A stretch of 64,000 nt of DNA, taken from NCBI GenBank assembly GCA_016716005.1, contig JADJXE010000001.1:2989001-3053000 (forward strand). Reading direction: 5' to 3'. This document shows positions 47,935 through 55,708 of this stretch, one piece after another. Under the pieces are notes generated by a model. It was not told the origin of the DNA. It ran no database searches and was given only the letters and a program-made list of their open reading frames with translations. The position numbers and the translations under genes are program-made. Origin of the DNA: Acidimicrobiales bacterium. Lineage in GTDB: Bacteria; Actinomycetota; Acidimicrobiia; Acidimicrobiales; JADJXE01. Positions within the stretch are counted from its first letter, which is position 1; each line of letters begins with the position of its first letter.

Positions 47935-49497
47935 GTGGCCGAGAGCACGATCACCTTCTTGATCCTCGCCGGCGCGGTCATCCTGTTCATGTCCAACAGG
48001 GTGCCGGTCGCGCTGGTAGCGGTCGGGGTCTCGCTGTCGTTGTGGGCCACGGGCATCCTCGACCTGAACCAGGCGCTCGCCGGGTTCGGCGACCCGACCG
48101 TGCTGTTCATCGCCGCGACGTTCGTCGTGGCCGAGGCGCTCGATGCGACCGGGGTCACCGCCTGGGTCGGCCAGCAGCTCCTCCAGCGGGCCGGGACGCA
48201 ACGCTCACGGGTGTTGGTGATCGTGATGGTGGTGTGCGCGCTGATCACGGCGCTGATCACCCCGAACGCCTCGGTGGCCGCGCTCGTCCCGGTCGTGGTG
48301 ATCATCGCCATCCGCGTACGCCAGCCCACCTCGCAGTTCCTGATGCCGCTGGCGTTCGGCGCGCACGCCGGCGCCCTCCTCGCGCTCACCGGCAGCCCCG
48401 TCAACGTCCTGATCTCGGAAGCAGGAGCCGATGCCGGTGTGGGGAGCTTCGGGTTCTTCGAGTTCGCGCTCGCCGGGGTCCCCCTGCTCATCGGCACGGT
48501 CGCCATCACGGTGCTCCTGGGGCCGAAGGTGCTCCCGCGTCGCAACGCCAAGGTCATGCCACCCGACTTCAGCACCCTCGCCGCCACCCTGGTCAGGGAC
48601 TACGAGCTCGACGTCGGCGCGGACATCTACAACACGGTGAAGGGAGTGGCCGAGGTCGTCATCCCGCCCCGATCAGGCCTGATCGGCCAGACCGCCTTCC
48701 CCGGGATGGTCACCGAATCCGGTGACCTGGTCATGATCGCCATCCAACGCGCTGGCGAGCAGCTCGGCCCCGGAGAGGTCACACTCGCCGCCGGCGACTC
48801 GATCCTGCTCCGCGGGACCTGGGAGGCGTTGTCAACGCACCTCGACGGCGACGACGTGCTCACGGTCGACGAGCCCGACGCCGTCCGCCGCCAGCTCGTA
48901 CCACTCGGGATCGGCGCGAAGGAGGCGCTCGGTGCCCTCGCCGGCATGGTCGTCCTGCTGGCGACCGGTGCCGTCCCGCCCGCGGTCGCCGCCCTGCTCG
49001 CCGCCGGGGTGCTCGTCGTCTTGCGGGTCATCAGCATCGACCACGCCTATCGGGCCATCTCGTGGACCACCGTCATCCTCGTCGCCGGCATGATCCCGTT
49101 GTCCACCGCGATGCAGTCCACCGGGGCCGCGGGTCAGCTCGCCGACGGGTTGATCAGGGTGGTCGGCGATGCCGGTCCGTACGCGCTGCTGGTGGGGCTC
49201 TTCGTGCTGGTCGCGGTGCTGGGCCAGCTCATCTCGAACACCGCGACCGCGCTCATCGTCATCCCCATCGCCGTGACCTCTGCTGCCGAGCTCGGCGTGT
49301 CTGCCCGTCCGGTCCTCATGGCCGTCAACGTGGCCGCCACCGCGGCGCTGCTCACCCCGGTCGCGACGCCGGCCAACCTGATGGTCATGGAGCCCGGCGG
49401 GTACCGGTTCGGCGACTACTGGAAGCTCGGGCTCCCCCTCATGGGCTGGTACGCGGTCATCGCCATCGCCGTCGTCCCGATCGTCTGGCGGTTCTGA
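47935..49497 (+). CDS. SLC13/ArsB-type permease with a central RCK_C domain
   Basis: A 520-residue ion-transporter-superfamily permease, probably a sodium-coupled carboxylate or anion carrier. The N-terminal half has about five helices with LITALITPNASVAALVPVV and the hairpin GAHAGALLALTGSPVNVLIS. A soluble RCK_C (TrkA-C) ligand-binding domain lies at about 225-305 (VVIPPRSGLIGQT to SILLRGTWEAL). The C-terminal half repeats the fold, with LGQLISNTATALIVIPIA and LLTPVATPANLMVMEPGGYRFGDY. GTG 47935 follows the M17 stop by 57 bp. It is the last gene of a carrier-peptidase-permease operon. The substrate is unknown. Confidence 0.87.
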   Translation: MAESTITFLILAGAVILFMSNRVPVALVAVGVSLSLWATGILDLNQALAGFGDPTVLFIAATFVVAEALDATGVTAWVGQQLLQRAGTQRSRVLVIVMVVCALITALITPNASVAALVPVVVIIAIRVRQPTSQFLMPLAFGAHAGALLALTGSPVNVLISEAGADAGVGSFGFFEFALAGVPLLIGTVAITVLLGPKVLPRRNAKVMPPDFSTLAATLVRDYELDVGADIYNTVKGVAEVVIPPRSGLIGQTAFPGMVTESGDLVMIAIQRAGEQLGPGEVTLAAGDSILLRGTWEALSTHLDGDDVLTVDEPDAVRRQLVPLGIGAKEALGALAGMVVLLATGAVPPAVAALLAAGVLVVLRVISIDHAYRAISWTTVILVAGMIPLSTAMQSTGAAGQLADGLIRVVGDAGPYALLVGLFVLVAVLGQLISNTATALIVIPIAVTSAAELGVSARPVLMAVNVAATAALLTPVATPANLMVMEPGGYRFGDYWKLGLPLMGWYAVIAIAVVPIVWRF

Positions 49498-49596
49498 CCG
49501 GCTCCGAGGCGGCGACGACGCGCGACCCGTCCGGCGACCGGTCCGGGCCGACGCGGGCGCGCTGACTCCGACGCCACGCCTGGCGACCGTTGCCGA

Positions 49597-50457
49597 CTAC
49601 GGGCTCCGGGGTGCGGGCGGCGGCCCCGTGACGAGCGGGAGGTCGGGATCGGCTGCCCATTCGGCCATGGAGCGGTCGTAGAGGGCGACGTCCCGGTGCC
49701 CGAGCAGGTGCAAGGCGAAGGCGTCGCTGGCGGCGGCGATGCCACCACCGCAGTACGTGATGACGTGGTCCGCGTCCACCGCCGGCCCGAACAGCTCGCG
49801 CAGCTCGTCCAGGCTCCGGTAGCGCTGGGTGTCGCGGTCGACGAGGGTACGGGCCGGTACGTTGATCGCCCCCGGAAGGTGGCCCGGCCGTCCGTAGAAG
49901 GCGAGCTCGCCCCTGTACTCCCGCCGGCTGAGCGCGTCCACGATCCGGGTGCCCGGATCCTCGATCGCTCGGCGCACCTCCTCCCTGCCCACGATCAGTC
50001 CGGGCCGCGGGCGGGGGGTGAACGTCGCCGCGGCCGGTGTCGTCACCTCGGCGGTGACCGGACGGCCCTCGGCCACCCAGGCGGTCCAACCGCCGTCGAG
50101 CACCGCTACCTCGTCGAAGCCGTAGCAGCGCAACAGCCACCACACCCGGGCCGCCCACATGCTGTCCCGAGCGTCGTAGATCACCACCCGCGTGCCGTCG
50201 CCGACCCCCAGTGCACCCATCGCCGTGGCGAACCGCTCCGGTGACGGGAACGCGAAGAAGTACCGGTCATCGGGCTCGGACAGCTCGACCAACAGGTCGA
50301 CGAAGGCCGAACCCGGGATGTGCCCCTCTTCCCAGCGTCGGCGTCCACTCGCCAGCTGGCCGGCTTGCACGTCCAGATCCACGGTGGCATCGAGGACGCG
50401 AAGGTCGGCGTCCCCCAGGTGATCCTCGAGCCAGGCCCCGCTCACCAATTGCTCCAT
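49597..50457 (-). CDS. Two-domain rhodanese (thiosulfate or 3-mercaptopyruvate sulfurtransferase)
   Basis: A 286-residue sulfurtransferase. The first rhodanese domain (about 1-140) is inactive-type, with GHIPGSAFVDLL and VVIYDARDSMWAARVWWLL. The second (about 155-286) has GHLPGAINVPA and the persulfide cysteine in ITYCGGGIAAA. The active loop CGGGIAA lies between the thiosulfate and mercaptopyruvate types, so the donor is uncertain. ATG 50457 is chosen because MEQLVSGAWLEDHL matches normal family N-termini. The open frame upstream is non-homologous. Confidence 0.88.
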   Translation of the reverse strand: MEQLVSGAWLEDHLGDADLRVLDATVDLDVQAGQLASGRRRWEEGHIPGSAFVDLLVELSEPDDRYFFAFPSPERFATAMGALGVGDGTRVVIYDARDSMWAARVWWLLRCYGFDEVAVLDGGWTAWVAEGRPVTAEVTTPAAATFTPRPRPGLIVGREEVRRAIEDPGTRIVDALSRREYRGELAFYGRPGHLPGAINVPARTLVDRDTQRYRSLDELRELFGPAVDADHVITYCGGGIAAASDAFALHLLGHRDVALYDRSMAEWAADPDLPLVTGPPPAPRSP

Positions 50458-50548
50458 CCGCCCTGCCCCCGTCACGACGACACGCGATCGGAACGTACAC
50501 CCCGCCGCACGCGACCCGACCAGGGTGCAGGGGGCGGTGGTGACGGCG

Positions 50549-51784
50549 TCAAGCCGCGGTGAGCCAGGCGTCGAGCGCCCGGGCGGTGCGGACGAGGTCG
50601 GCGATGGTGACCCATTCGGTCGGCGCATGGGCGTCGTCGATGGATCCGGGTCCGAACAGGACGAGCTCGCGGGCGAGCCCCCCGTAGAACAGCGCGTTGG
50701 ACCCGTAGGGGGCGACGGCCGGCGCGGTCCCGGCGAGGTGGGCGAGACGAAGGGCCAGGGCGGTGTCGGCGGGCTGGTAGAAGGCAGCGAAGCCCTTCTT
50801 GCCGTCGAGGGCAGACGTGAGCAGCGTCACCACCTCGACGGGCACGGGGCCGGCGGTGCGGGCCACGTGCGCGATCTGCTCGTAGACGTCGTCGGGGTCC
50901 TCGCCGGGCACCGTTCGCCGAGTGACGACGATCGAGCAGCGGTCGGGGATGACGTTTCCGCCGGTGCCGCCCGAGATCATCGTGACCGACAGGGTGCCGT
51001 GACCCACCTCGGTGGTCGGCTCCACGGTCTGCAGGCGGTCGTGCTCGGCCCGCATCGCGGTGAGCACCGGCGCCATCGCCTCGACGGCGTTCACCCCACG
51101 CTCGGGCACGGCGCTGTGGGCGGCACGGCCGATGGTGGTGACCAGCACCCCGACGCCGCCCTTGTGGCCGTGGATCGGAGCCAGGCCCGTCGGCTCGGCC
51201 ACGACCATCTCGTCGATCGCCAGGCCGCGCTCGGTGGCCCACCGACGGAACCGGAGAGCCCCGAGGAAGCCGCTCTGCTCCTCGCCGACGGTGCCGACCA
51301 CCAACACGGTGGGGTCGGGGCGCCTCCCCTCGGCCTGCCAGGCCGCCAGCAACGACAACAGCACGCCCGTGGTGGCCTTGGTGTCCAGCGCACCCCGCCC
51401 CCAGACACGGTCGTCCTCGATGCGGCCGTCGAAGGGCGGGTCGGTCATGTCCTCGACGCCGACGGTGTCGGTGTGGGTGTCGATCACCACCAGCCGGTCG
51501 GTGCGCCCCGGGAACACGGCATAGACGTTGGGCCGGCCGGGACCGGCCTCGTCGAGCACCACCTCGGAGGCACCCAGATCCTCGAAGCGGGCCGCCAGGT
51601 GCTGCGCCATCGCCTGCTCGCCGGCCTCCCCGCTCTCGGCGGCCTTCGGCCCGAACACCAGCGGATCGACGCTGGGGATCCGCACCAGCTCGGCGACCGC
51701 TTCCGCCAGCGCTGTCGGCGAGCACCCCGTCCCGTCCGAAGGCGCAGCGTCGGTGTGAGGGAACCGGGACGCCACGACGACCAC
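50549..51784 (-). CDS. M20-family metallopeptidase (ArgE/DapE/carboxypeptidase type)
   Basis: A 411-residue cytosolic di-zinc hydrolase that removes acyl or peptide groups from amino acids. Metal-site motifs are VIDTHTDTV (His and the following Asp), GRGALDTKA, GTVGEEQSG with the catalytic Glu pair, and a late His in DDAHAPTEWV. The dimerisation domain is inserted at about 200-310 (HGHKGGVGVLVTTIG, AHSAVPERGVNAVEAM). The substrate is not predictable. The GTG at 51784 has a strong GGGAGGAGG site just upstream. Confidence 0.88.
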   Translation of the reverse strand: MVVVASRFPHTDAAPSDGTGCSPTALAEAVAELVRIPSVDPLVFGPKAAESGEAGEQAMAQHLAARFEDLGASEVVLDEAGPGRPNVYAVFPGRTDRLVVIDTHTDTVGVEDMTDPPFDGRIEDDRVWGRGALDTKATTGVLLSLLAAWQAEGRRPDPTVLVVGTVGEEQSGFLGALRFRRWATERGLAIDEMVVAEPTGLAPIHGHKGGVGVLVTTIGRAAHSAVPERGVNAVEAMAPVLTAMRAEHDRLQTVEPTTEVGHGTLSVTMISGGTGGNVIPDRCSIVVTRRTVPGEDPDDVYEQIAHVARTAGPVPVEVVTLLTSALDGKKGFAAFYQPADTALALRLAHLAGTAPAVAPYGSNALFYGGLARELVLFGPGSIDDAHAPTEWVTIADLVRTARALDAWLTAA

Positions 51785-52251
51785 CTCCTCCCGTCACCCC
51801 GGACGGCGTATCGCGCACGCGCCCGTCCACCCCGGACTCTCCGGCCCTCCGCCCCCTTCGGCAAGAGGCGAAGTGCCCGGCCACCCTCTCGGGCCGGCAG
51901 GTCGAGGCCGAGTGGGCCGCCCACCTCGAGGCGCTCGCCGCCGCCGCCCTGCCCCTGGAGACCTGCGCGCCGGGCCCGCCCGCGCGCCTGCCGTCCGTTC
52001 TGTGTGGACGAATCCCGATGGGATGCGGGTTCGGCCACAGAGAATCGGCGCTGGAGATCCGGGACCGAACGCATCCCGATCGCGCCGCTCCCGCGCCATC
52101 GCCGCGCCATCTTCGATCGAGACGAGCACGCTCCGTGGCAGAGCCAGAGACGCTCCAACCGACGATCCAGTGGACGATGGCAGGCTCGAGCTGCCGGCCT
52201 CCTGCGTGGGAGCAGGCGCTCCTGGCGAACGGGCTCCCTTCCGTGGCGGGG
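51785..52251. other. 467-bp stretch with no supported gene
   Basis: No frame here has a start, length and composition I can defend. One plus-strand frame at about 51869-51960 reads CPATLSGRQVEAEWAAHLEAL, which looks coding-like but has no recognisable family and soon degenerates. It may be a decayed gene remnant. I see no terminal inverted repeats, tRNA or RNA structure. Confidence 0.5.
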
Positions 52252-52656
52252 TCAGGGCAGGAGGTGGAACGCACCGGTAGTCGGCTGGACCACCGCGAAG
52301 TGCCGCCGATCGAAGGTCGCGACCTCACGAGCACCGAGGCGTTCCGCGGTGGCGACGACCGACGCGTCGACCGTACCGAGCGGGAGATCGGCGTAGCGGG
52401 CGACCAGCTCCGCTATCCGAAGCCAGTCGGCAGGGTCTACCGGTTCGGGCAGGAGGTTGCCGACGGCGAGATCGCCCAGGAACCGAACCTCGGCCTGCAC
52501 ACCGAGCCGCGTCCCGAGCAGGTGGGCCACCTCGGTGATGACCAGCATCGGCACGACGAGCGGCCCCGGATGGACTTCGAGCAGCTCGAGGCTCGTGTCG
52601 TGATGGCGATCGTCCCGATCGACATAGGCGTACAGCGGGCCCGCGTCGACGATCAG
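52252..52656 (-). CDS. vapC: PIN-domain ribonuclease toxin, VapC type, with an unusual start
   Basis: A ~134-residue PIN-domain protein, the toxin of a type II toxin-antitoxin pair, expected to cut RNA. The four acidic metal ligands are visible: Asp in IVDAGPLYAYV, Glu in ITEVAHLL, Asp in TVDASVVATAERL and Asp in ATFDRRHF. The first catalytic Asp lies upstream of the first ATG (52554), so translation must begin earlier. No ATG, GTG or TTG is in frame near the antitoxin end. A CTG at 52656-52654 overlaps the antitoxin stop as CTGA and gives MIVDAGPL. I take this as the start by inference. Otherwise the toxin may be untranslated. Confidence 0.75.
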   Translation of the reverse strand: MIVDAGPLYAYVDRDDRHHDTSLELLEVHPGPLVVPMLVITEVAHLLGTRLGVQAEVRFLGDLAVGNLLPEPVDPADWLRIAELVARYADLPLGTVDASVVATAERLGAREVATFDRRHFAVVQPTTGAFHLLP

Positions 52657-52886
52657 CGCGATGACCGAACCTCGGCGGCGAGGATCTCCTCGATGCGCTC
52701 GGAGATGTCGTCGTGTCCGCTCGCGCCCGCGCCCGCCGCGAGCAGGGCGCGACGGGCCCTCCGGCCACCGAGGTGCGCCTCGATCGCCTCCCGGGTCAAC
52801 TCGGAGACCGTCACCCCGCGTCGCTGGGCCTCGAAGCGCAGGCGAGCATCGAGCTCATCCGGGAGCTTCACCGTCGTCCGCTGCAT
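52653..52886 (-). CDS. vapB: Ribbon-helix-helix antitoxin, VapB type
   Basis: A 77-residue antitoxin that should bind and block the PIN toxin and repress its own promoter. The N-terminal RTTVKLPDELDARLRFEAQR and GVTVSELTREAIEAHL form a ribbon-helix-helix DNA-binding fold. The C-terminal GHDDISERIEEILAAE helix is the likely toxin-binding part. Two starts are possible: ATG 52898 (MLAYMQRT) and ATG 52886 (MQRT). I prefer 52886 because TATGTT lies 7 nt before it and a palindrome ends right at the start. The TGA overlaps the proposed CTG of the toxin. Confidence 0.82.
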   Translation of the reverse strand: MQRTTVKLPDELDARLRFEAQRRGVTVSELTREAIEAHLGGRRARRALLAAGAGASGHDDISERIEEILAAEVRSSR

Positions 52887-52900
52887 GTATGCCAACATAC
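52887..52900. promoter_or_regulatory. Inverted repeat and -10 element of the vapBC pair
   Basis: GTATG-CCAA-CATAC is a perfect 5-bp inverted repeat with a 4-bp spacer. On the minus strand it contains TATGTT (52899-52894), a -10-like hexamer 7 nt before the vapB ATG. A ribbon-helix-helix repressor bound here would block a leaderless promoter, so autoregulation is likely. Confidence 0.5.
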
Positions 52901-52955
52901 CACTGCCGGAAACGGACCGAGCCGGGACGCAGCGCCACCGCCCGAACGGCGGGCC

Positions 52956-53594
52956 TCAGGGCGCCGGCGTCGGCGCCTCGCCGCCCGCCGCCCGCCGGTG
53001 GCGGTCCCACGCCCAGGCGGCGGCCTCGCGCGCCAGCGGCGGCGAGAACCGCCAGCGGGTGAGCTGGCGCTCCGTGGCCTCGAGGTCCTCGCCCAGCTCG
53101 ACCAGGCTGAGGGCCAGGCGCCGGGCCCGCCGGCGCAGGGCCTCGGCCGGCGGCGTGGCCAGCTCGCTGGCCTGCCACGCCTCGTGGGCGGCCCGCAGCG
53201 GCTCGGGCAGCCGCTCCACCTGCCGGCGGGTCAGCGGCGGCAGCTTGCGCCGCACCTCGAGCGTCGACTCGCCGTCGAGGCGGGCCATGCCGAACTGGCA
53301 GCAGCGCGCCAGCGACCGCATGAAGGGCGAGTTCCGCCCCTGCTGGTTGGCCAGGCCCAGGGCCGCCGCGGTGTGGCCCAGGTGCAGGTCGTAGCCGGCC
53401 GGCGAGGCCTCGAGCCCGGCCACCAGCCGCCGGATCAGCCAGGTGGTGGACGGCCCGAGGATCCCCAGCCAGAACTGCTCGACGTACGCCGACCGGGGGT
53501 CGTGGCCGACCTGGTCGATCACCGGGTCGGGCCACGGCCGCACGGCCAGCGAGTCGAGGAGGGGGACGCCGACGTCGAGGGGGTGGGTGGGCAT
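52956..53594 (-). CDS. Conserved-looking protein of unknown function
   Basis: A 212-residue soluble protein, mostly helical, that I do not recognise. It begins MPTHPLDVGVPLLDSLAVRPWPDPVIDQVGHDPRSAYVEQFWLG. The middle has GYDLHLGHTAAALGLANQQG and PFMRSLARCCQFGMARLDG. The C-terminal half is rich in Arg, Ala and Glu (RRRARRLALSLVELGEDLEATERQLTRWRFSPPLA) and may form long helices. No signal peptide or membrane segment is visible. An in-frame ATG at 53651 would add 19 residues that look non-coding. It is divergent from the sirtuin gene. Confidence 0.7.
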   Translation of the reverse strand: MPTHPLDVGVPLLDSLAVRPWPDPVIDQVGHDPRSAYVEQFWLGILGPSTTWLIRRLVAGLEASPAGYDLHLGHTAAALGLANQQGRNSPFMRSLARCCQFGMARLDGESTLEVRRKLPPLTRRQVERLPEPLRAAHEAWQASELATPPAEALRRRARRLALSLVELGEDLEATERQLTRWRFSPPLAREAAAWAWDRHRRAAGGEAPTPAP

Positions 53595-53635
53595 GGGTGC
53601 GCTCCAGGTCGGGAGGATCGAGCAGCCGCGGGGAG

Positions 53636-53687
53636 TGTCAAGAAGTTTCATGCTGTTTCATGTCACGTCACGCAGCAGCTTGTCAAG
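53636..53687. promoter_or_regulatory. AT-richer intergenic block with direct repeats before the sirtuin gene
   Basis: This gap stands out by base composition. It holds TGTCAAG twice (53636-53642 and 53681-53687) and GTTTCATG twice, 10 bp apart (53645-53652 and 53655-53662). On the minus strand the TGTCAA copies read TTGACA, a -35-like box. No matching -10 box is obvious. Confidence 0.35.
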
Positions 53688-53702
53688 GGCGAGACTGGAG
53701 GG

Positions 53703-54467
53703 GTGGGCGACGTGGACGAGGTCCGGGGCTGGCTGGAGGAGGCGCGCCGGGTGGTCGTGCTCACCGGGGCGGGCCTCTCCACCGACTCGGGCATCCCCGA
53801 CTTCCGCGGCCCCGACGGGGTGTGGACCAAGAACCCGCGCGCCGAGCGGCTGGCCACCCTCCAGCACTACGTCGGCGACCCCGAGGTCCGCCGGCAGGCG
53901 TGGCAGGACCGGCTGCACTCGCCCGCCTGGGAGGCGCGACCCAACGCCGGGCACCGGGCGCTGGTCGAGCTCGAGCGCAGTGGGCGGCTCGACACCCTGA
54001 TCACCCAGAACGTCGACGGCCTGCACCAGCTGGCCGGCAGCGATCCGAGCCGCGTGGTCGAGATCCACGGCACGCTCCGCGAGGTGGCGTGCCTGTCGTG
54101 CGGCCAGCGCGCCCCGATGGAGCGGGCGCTGGAGCGGGTGCGCGCCGGCGAGGCCGACCCGCCCTGTCGCGCCTGTGGCGGGATCCTCAAGTCGGCCACG
54201 ATCTCGTTCGGCCAGCAGCTCGTGGCCGACGACCTGGATCGGGCCGAGCGGGCCGCCCTGGGCGCCGACCTGCTCCTGGCGGCCGGCACCAGCCTCACGG
54301 TGGGGCCGATCAACGGGGTCGTGCCCCTCGCCGCCGGCCGGGGGGCGCGCATCGTGATCGTGAACGGCGAGCCCACCGTCATGGACCACCTGGCCGACGC
54401 CGTCCTGGTCGGCTCCACGTCGGAGCTGCTGCCGGCCCTGTGCACCGCACTCACCCTGGCGGAATAG
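53703..54467 (+). CDS. cobB: NAD-dependent protein deacylase (sirtuin)
   Basis: A 254-residue sirtuin that removes acyl groups from protein lysines using NAD. NAD-binding motifs are GAGLSTDSGIPDFRG (about 22-36) and TQNVDGLH, with the catalytic His in EIHGTLRE. Four zinc cysteines occur as CLSCG and CRACGG. The C-terminal Rossmann part has LLAAGTSLTVGPI and IVIVNGEPT. Length is normal. GTG 53703 or GTG 53712 could be the start; GGAGG at 53696-53700 lies 2 or 11 nt before them. No leaderless -10 element is present. Confidence 0.92.
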   Translation: MGDVDEVRGWLEEARRVVVLTGAGLSTDSGIPDFRGPDGVWTKNPRAERLATLQHYVGDPEVRRQAWQDRLHSPAWEARPNAGHRALVELERSGRLDTLITQNVDGLHQLAGSDPSRVVEIHGTLREVACLSCGQRAPMERALERVRAGEADPPCRACGGILKSATISFGQQLVADDLDRAERAALGADLLLAAGTSLTVGPINGVVPLAAGRGARIVIVNGEPTVMDHLADAVLVGSTSELLPALCTALTLAE

Positions 54468-54480
54468 TCGAGCACACCAC

Positions 54481-54486
54481 TAGGGT
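54481..54486 (+). promoter_or_regulatory. TAGGGT -10 element of the rhodanese-ThiF gene, probably leaderless
   Basis: TAGGGT lies 9 nt before the ATG at 54496, and 13 nt after the sirtuin stop. TTAGGAG in between could also act as a ribosome site. Confidence 0.5.
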
Positions 54487-54495
54487 TTAGGAGTC

Positions 54496-55683
54496 ATGTC
54501 CAGCTTTCGCGAGCTGCTCGCCCAGACGAAGTCCCGCATCCGCGAGGTCGACACCGCCGAGGCCGACCAGCTGCGGGCCCGCCCCGACGTGATCGTGCTC
54601 GACGTCCGCGAGCCCGACGAGTACGAGCAGGGTGCCCTGCCCGGCGCCGTGCACATCCCCCGAGGGCACCTCGAGAGCCAGATCGAGGGCCGCATCCCCG
54701 ACCGCGACGCCCCGGTCCTCGTCTACTGCGCGGGTGGCGTGCGGTCGGCGTTCGCGGCCGAGACCCTCCAGCTGCTCGGCTACGGCGACGTGGTGTCGAT
54801 GGCCGGCGGCTTCGGCAAGTGGAAGAACGAGGGCCGCGACTGGGCCGCCCCCCGCGCCCTCACCCCGGAGCAGCGCAACCGCTACCAGCGCCACCTCCTT
54901 CTGCCCGAGGTGGGCGTAGAGGGCCAGCAGGCGCTGCTCGACGCCAAGGTCCTGCTGCTCGGCGCCGGCGGGCTCGGCTCCCCGGCCGCCCTCTACCTGG
55001 CCGCCGCGGGCGTGGGCACCGTCGGCATCGTCGACATGGACGTCGTCGACGAGAGCAACCTCCAGCGCCAGATCCTGCACAACCTGGACCGGATCGGCGA
55101 GCGCAAGGTCGACTCGGCCAAGAAGACGCTGACGCAGCTCAACCCCGACGTGATCGTCGAGGCCTACGACACCCGCCTCTCGGCCGGCAACGTGCTCGAC
55201 ATCGTCGACGGCTACGACGTGATCGTCGACGGCGCCGACAACTTCCCGAGCCGCTACCTGCTCAACGACGCGTCCCTCAAGAAGGGGATCCCCGTGGTGC
55301 ACGGGTCGATCTTCCGGTTCGAGGGCCAGGCCACGGTGTTCGACCCGTACGTGGGGCCGTGCTACCGCTGCATGATCCCCGAGCCGCCGCCGGCCGAGCT
55401 GGCCCCCAGCTGCGCCGAGGCCGGCGTCCTGGGCGTGCTCCCCGGCATCATCGGCTCGATCCAGGCCCTCGAGGCCATCAAGGTGATCCTCGGCCTGGGC
55501 GACACGCTGCGGGGGAGGCTGCTCGCCTACGACGCCCTCGAGCAGAGCTTCCGCACCTTCAAGGTGCTGCGCGACCCCGAGTGCCCGGCCTGCTCGCTGC
55601 CCCCCGACGACATCGTGATCGCCGAGTACGACGAGCTCTGCATGCCGCACCCGCGGGAGCCGGTGGGGGCCGCGGCCCGCTGA
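54496..55683 (+). CDS. moeZ: Rhodanese-ThiF/MoeB protein (adenylyltransferase-sulfurtransferase)
   Basis: A 395-residue E1-like enzyme that adenylates the C-terminus of a small sulfur-carrier protein and helps convert it to a thiocarboxylate, for molybdopterin or other sulfur-transfer pathways. Residues 1-115 are a rhodanese domain with the persulfide C78 in VYCAGGVRS. Residues ~125-395 are the ThiF/MoeB domain: RYQRHLLLPEVG, the ATP loop GAGGLGS at G156, DMDVVDESNLQRQ, and zinc cysteines C289, C292, C363 and C366. In MoeZ and MOCS3 the rhodanese domain is usually C-terminal; here it is N-terminal. No carrier-protein gene is adjacent. Confidence 0.88.
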   Translation: MSSFRELLAQTKSRIREVDTAEADQLRARPDVIVLDVREPDEYEQGALPGAVHIPRGHLESQIEGRIPDRDAPVLVYCAGGVRSAFAAETLQLLGYGDVVSMAGGFGKWKNEGRDWAAPRALTPEQRNRYQRHLLLPEVGVEGQQALLDAKVLLLGAGGLGSPAALYLAAAGVGTVGIVDMDVVDESNLQRQILHNLDRIGERKVDSAKKTLTQLNPDVIVEAYDTRLSAGNVLDIVDGYDVIVDGADNFPSRYLLNDASLKKGIPVVHGSIFRFEGQATVFDPYVGPCYRCMIPEPPPAELAPSCAEAGVLGVLPGIIGSIQALEAIKVILGLGDTLRGRLLAYDALEQSFRTFKVLRDPECPACSLPPDDIVIAEYDELCMPHPREPVGAAAR

Positions 55684-55708
55684 CGCCGCCCTCGCCGGGG
55701 CGCCACCG

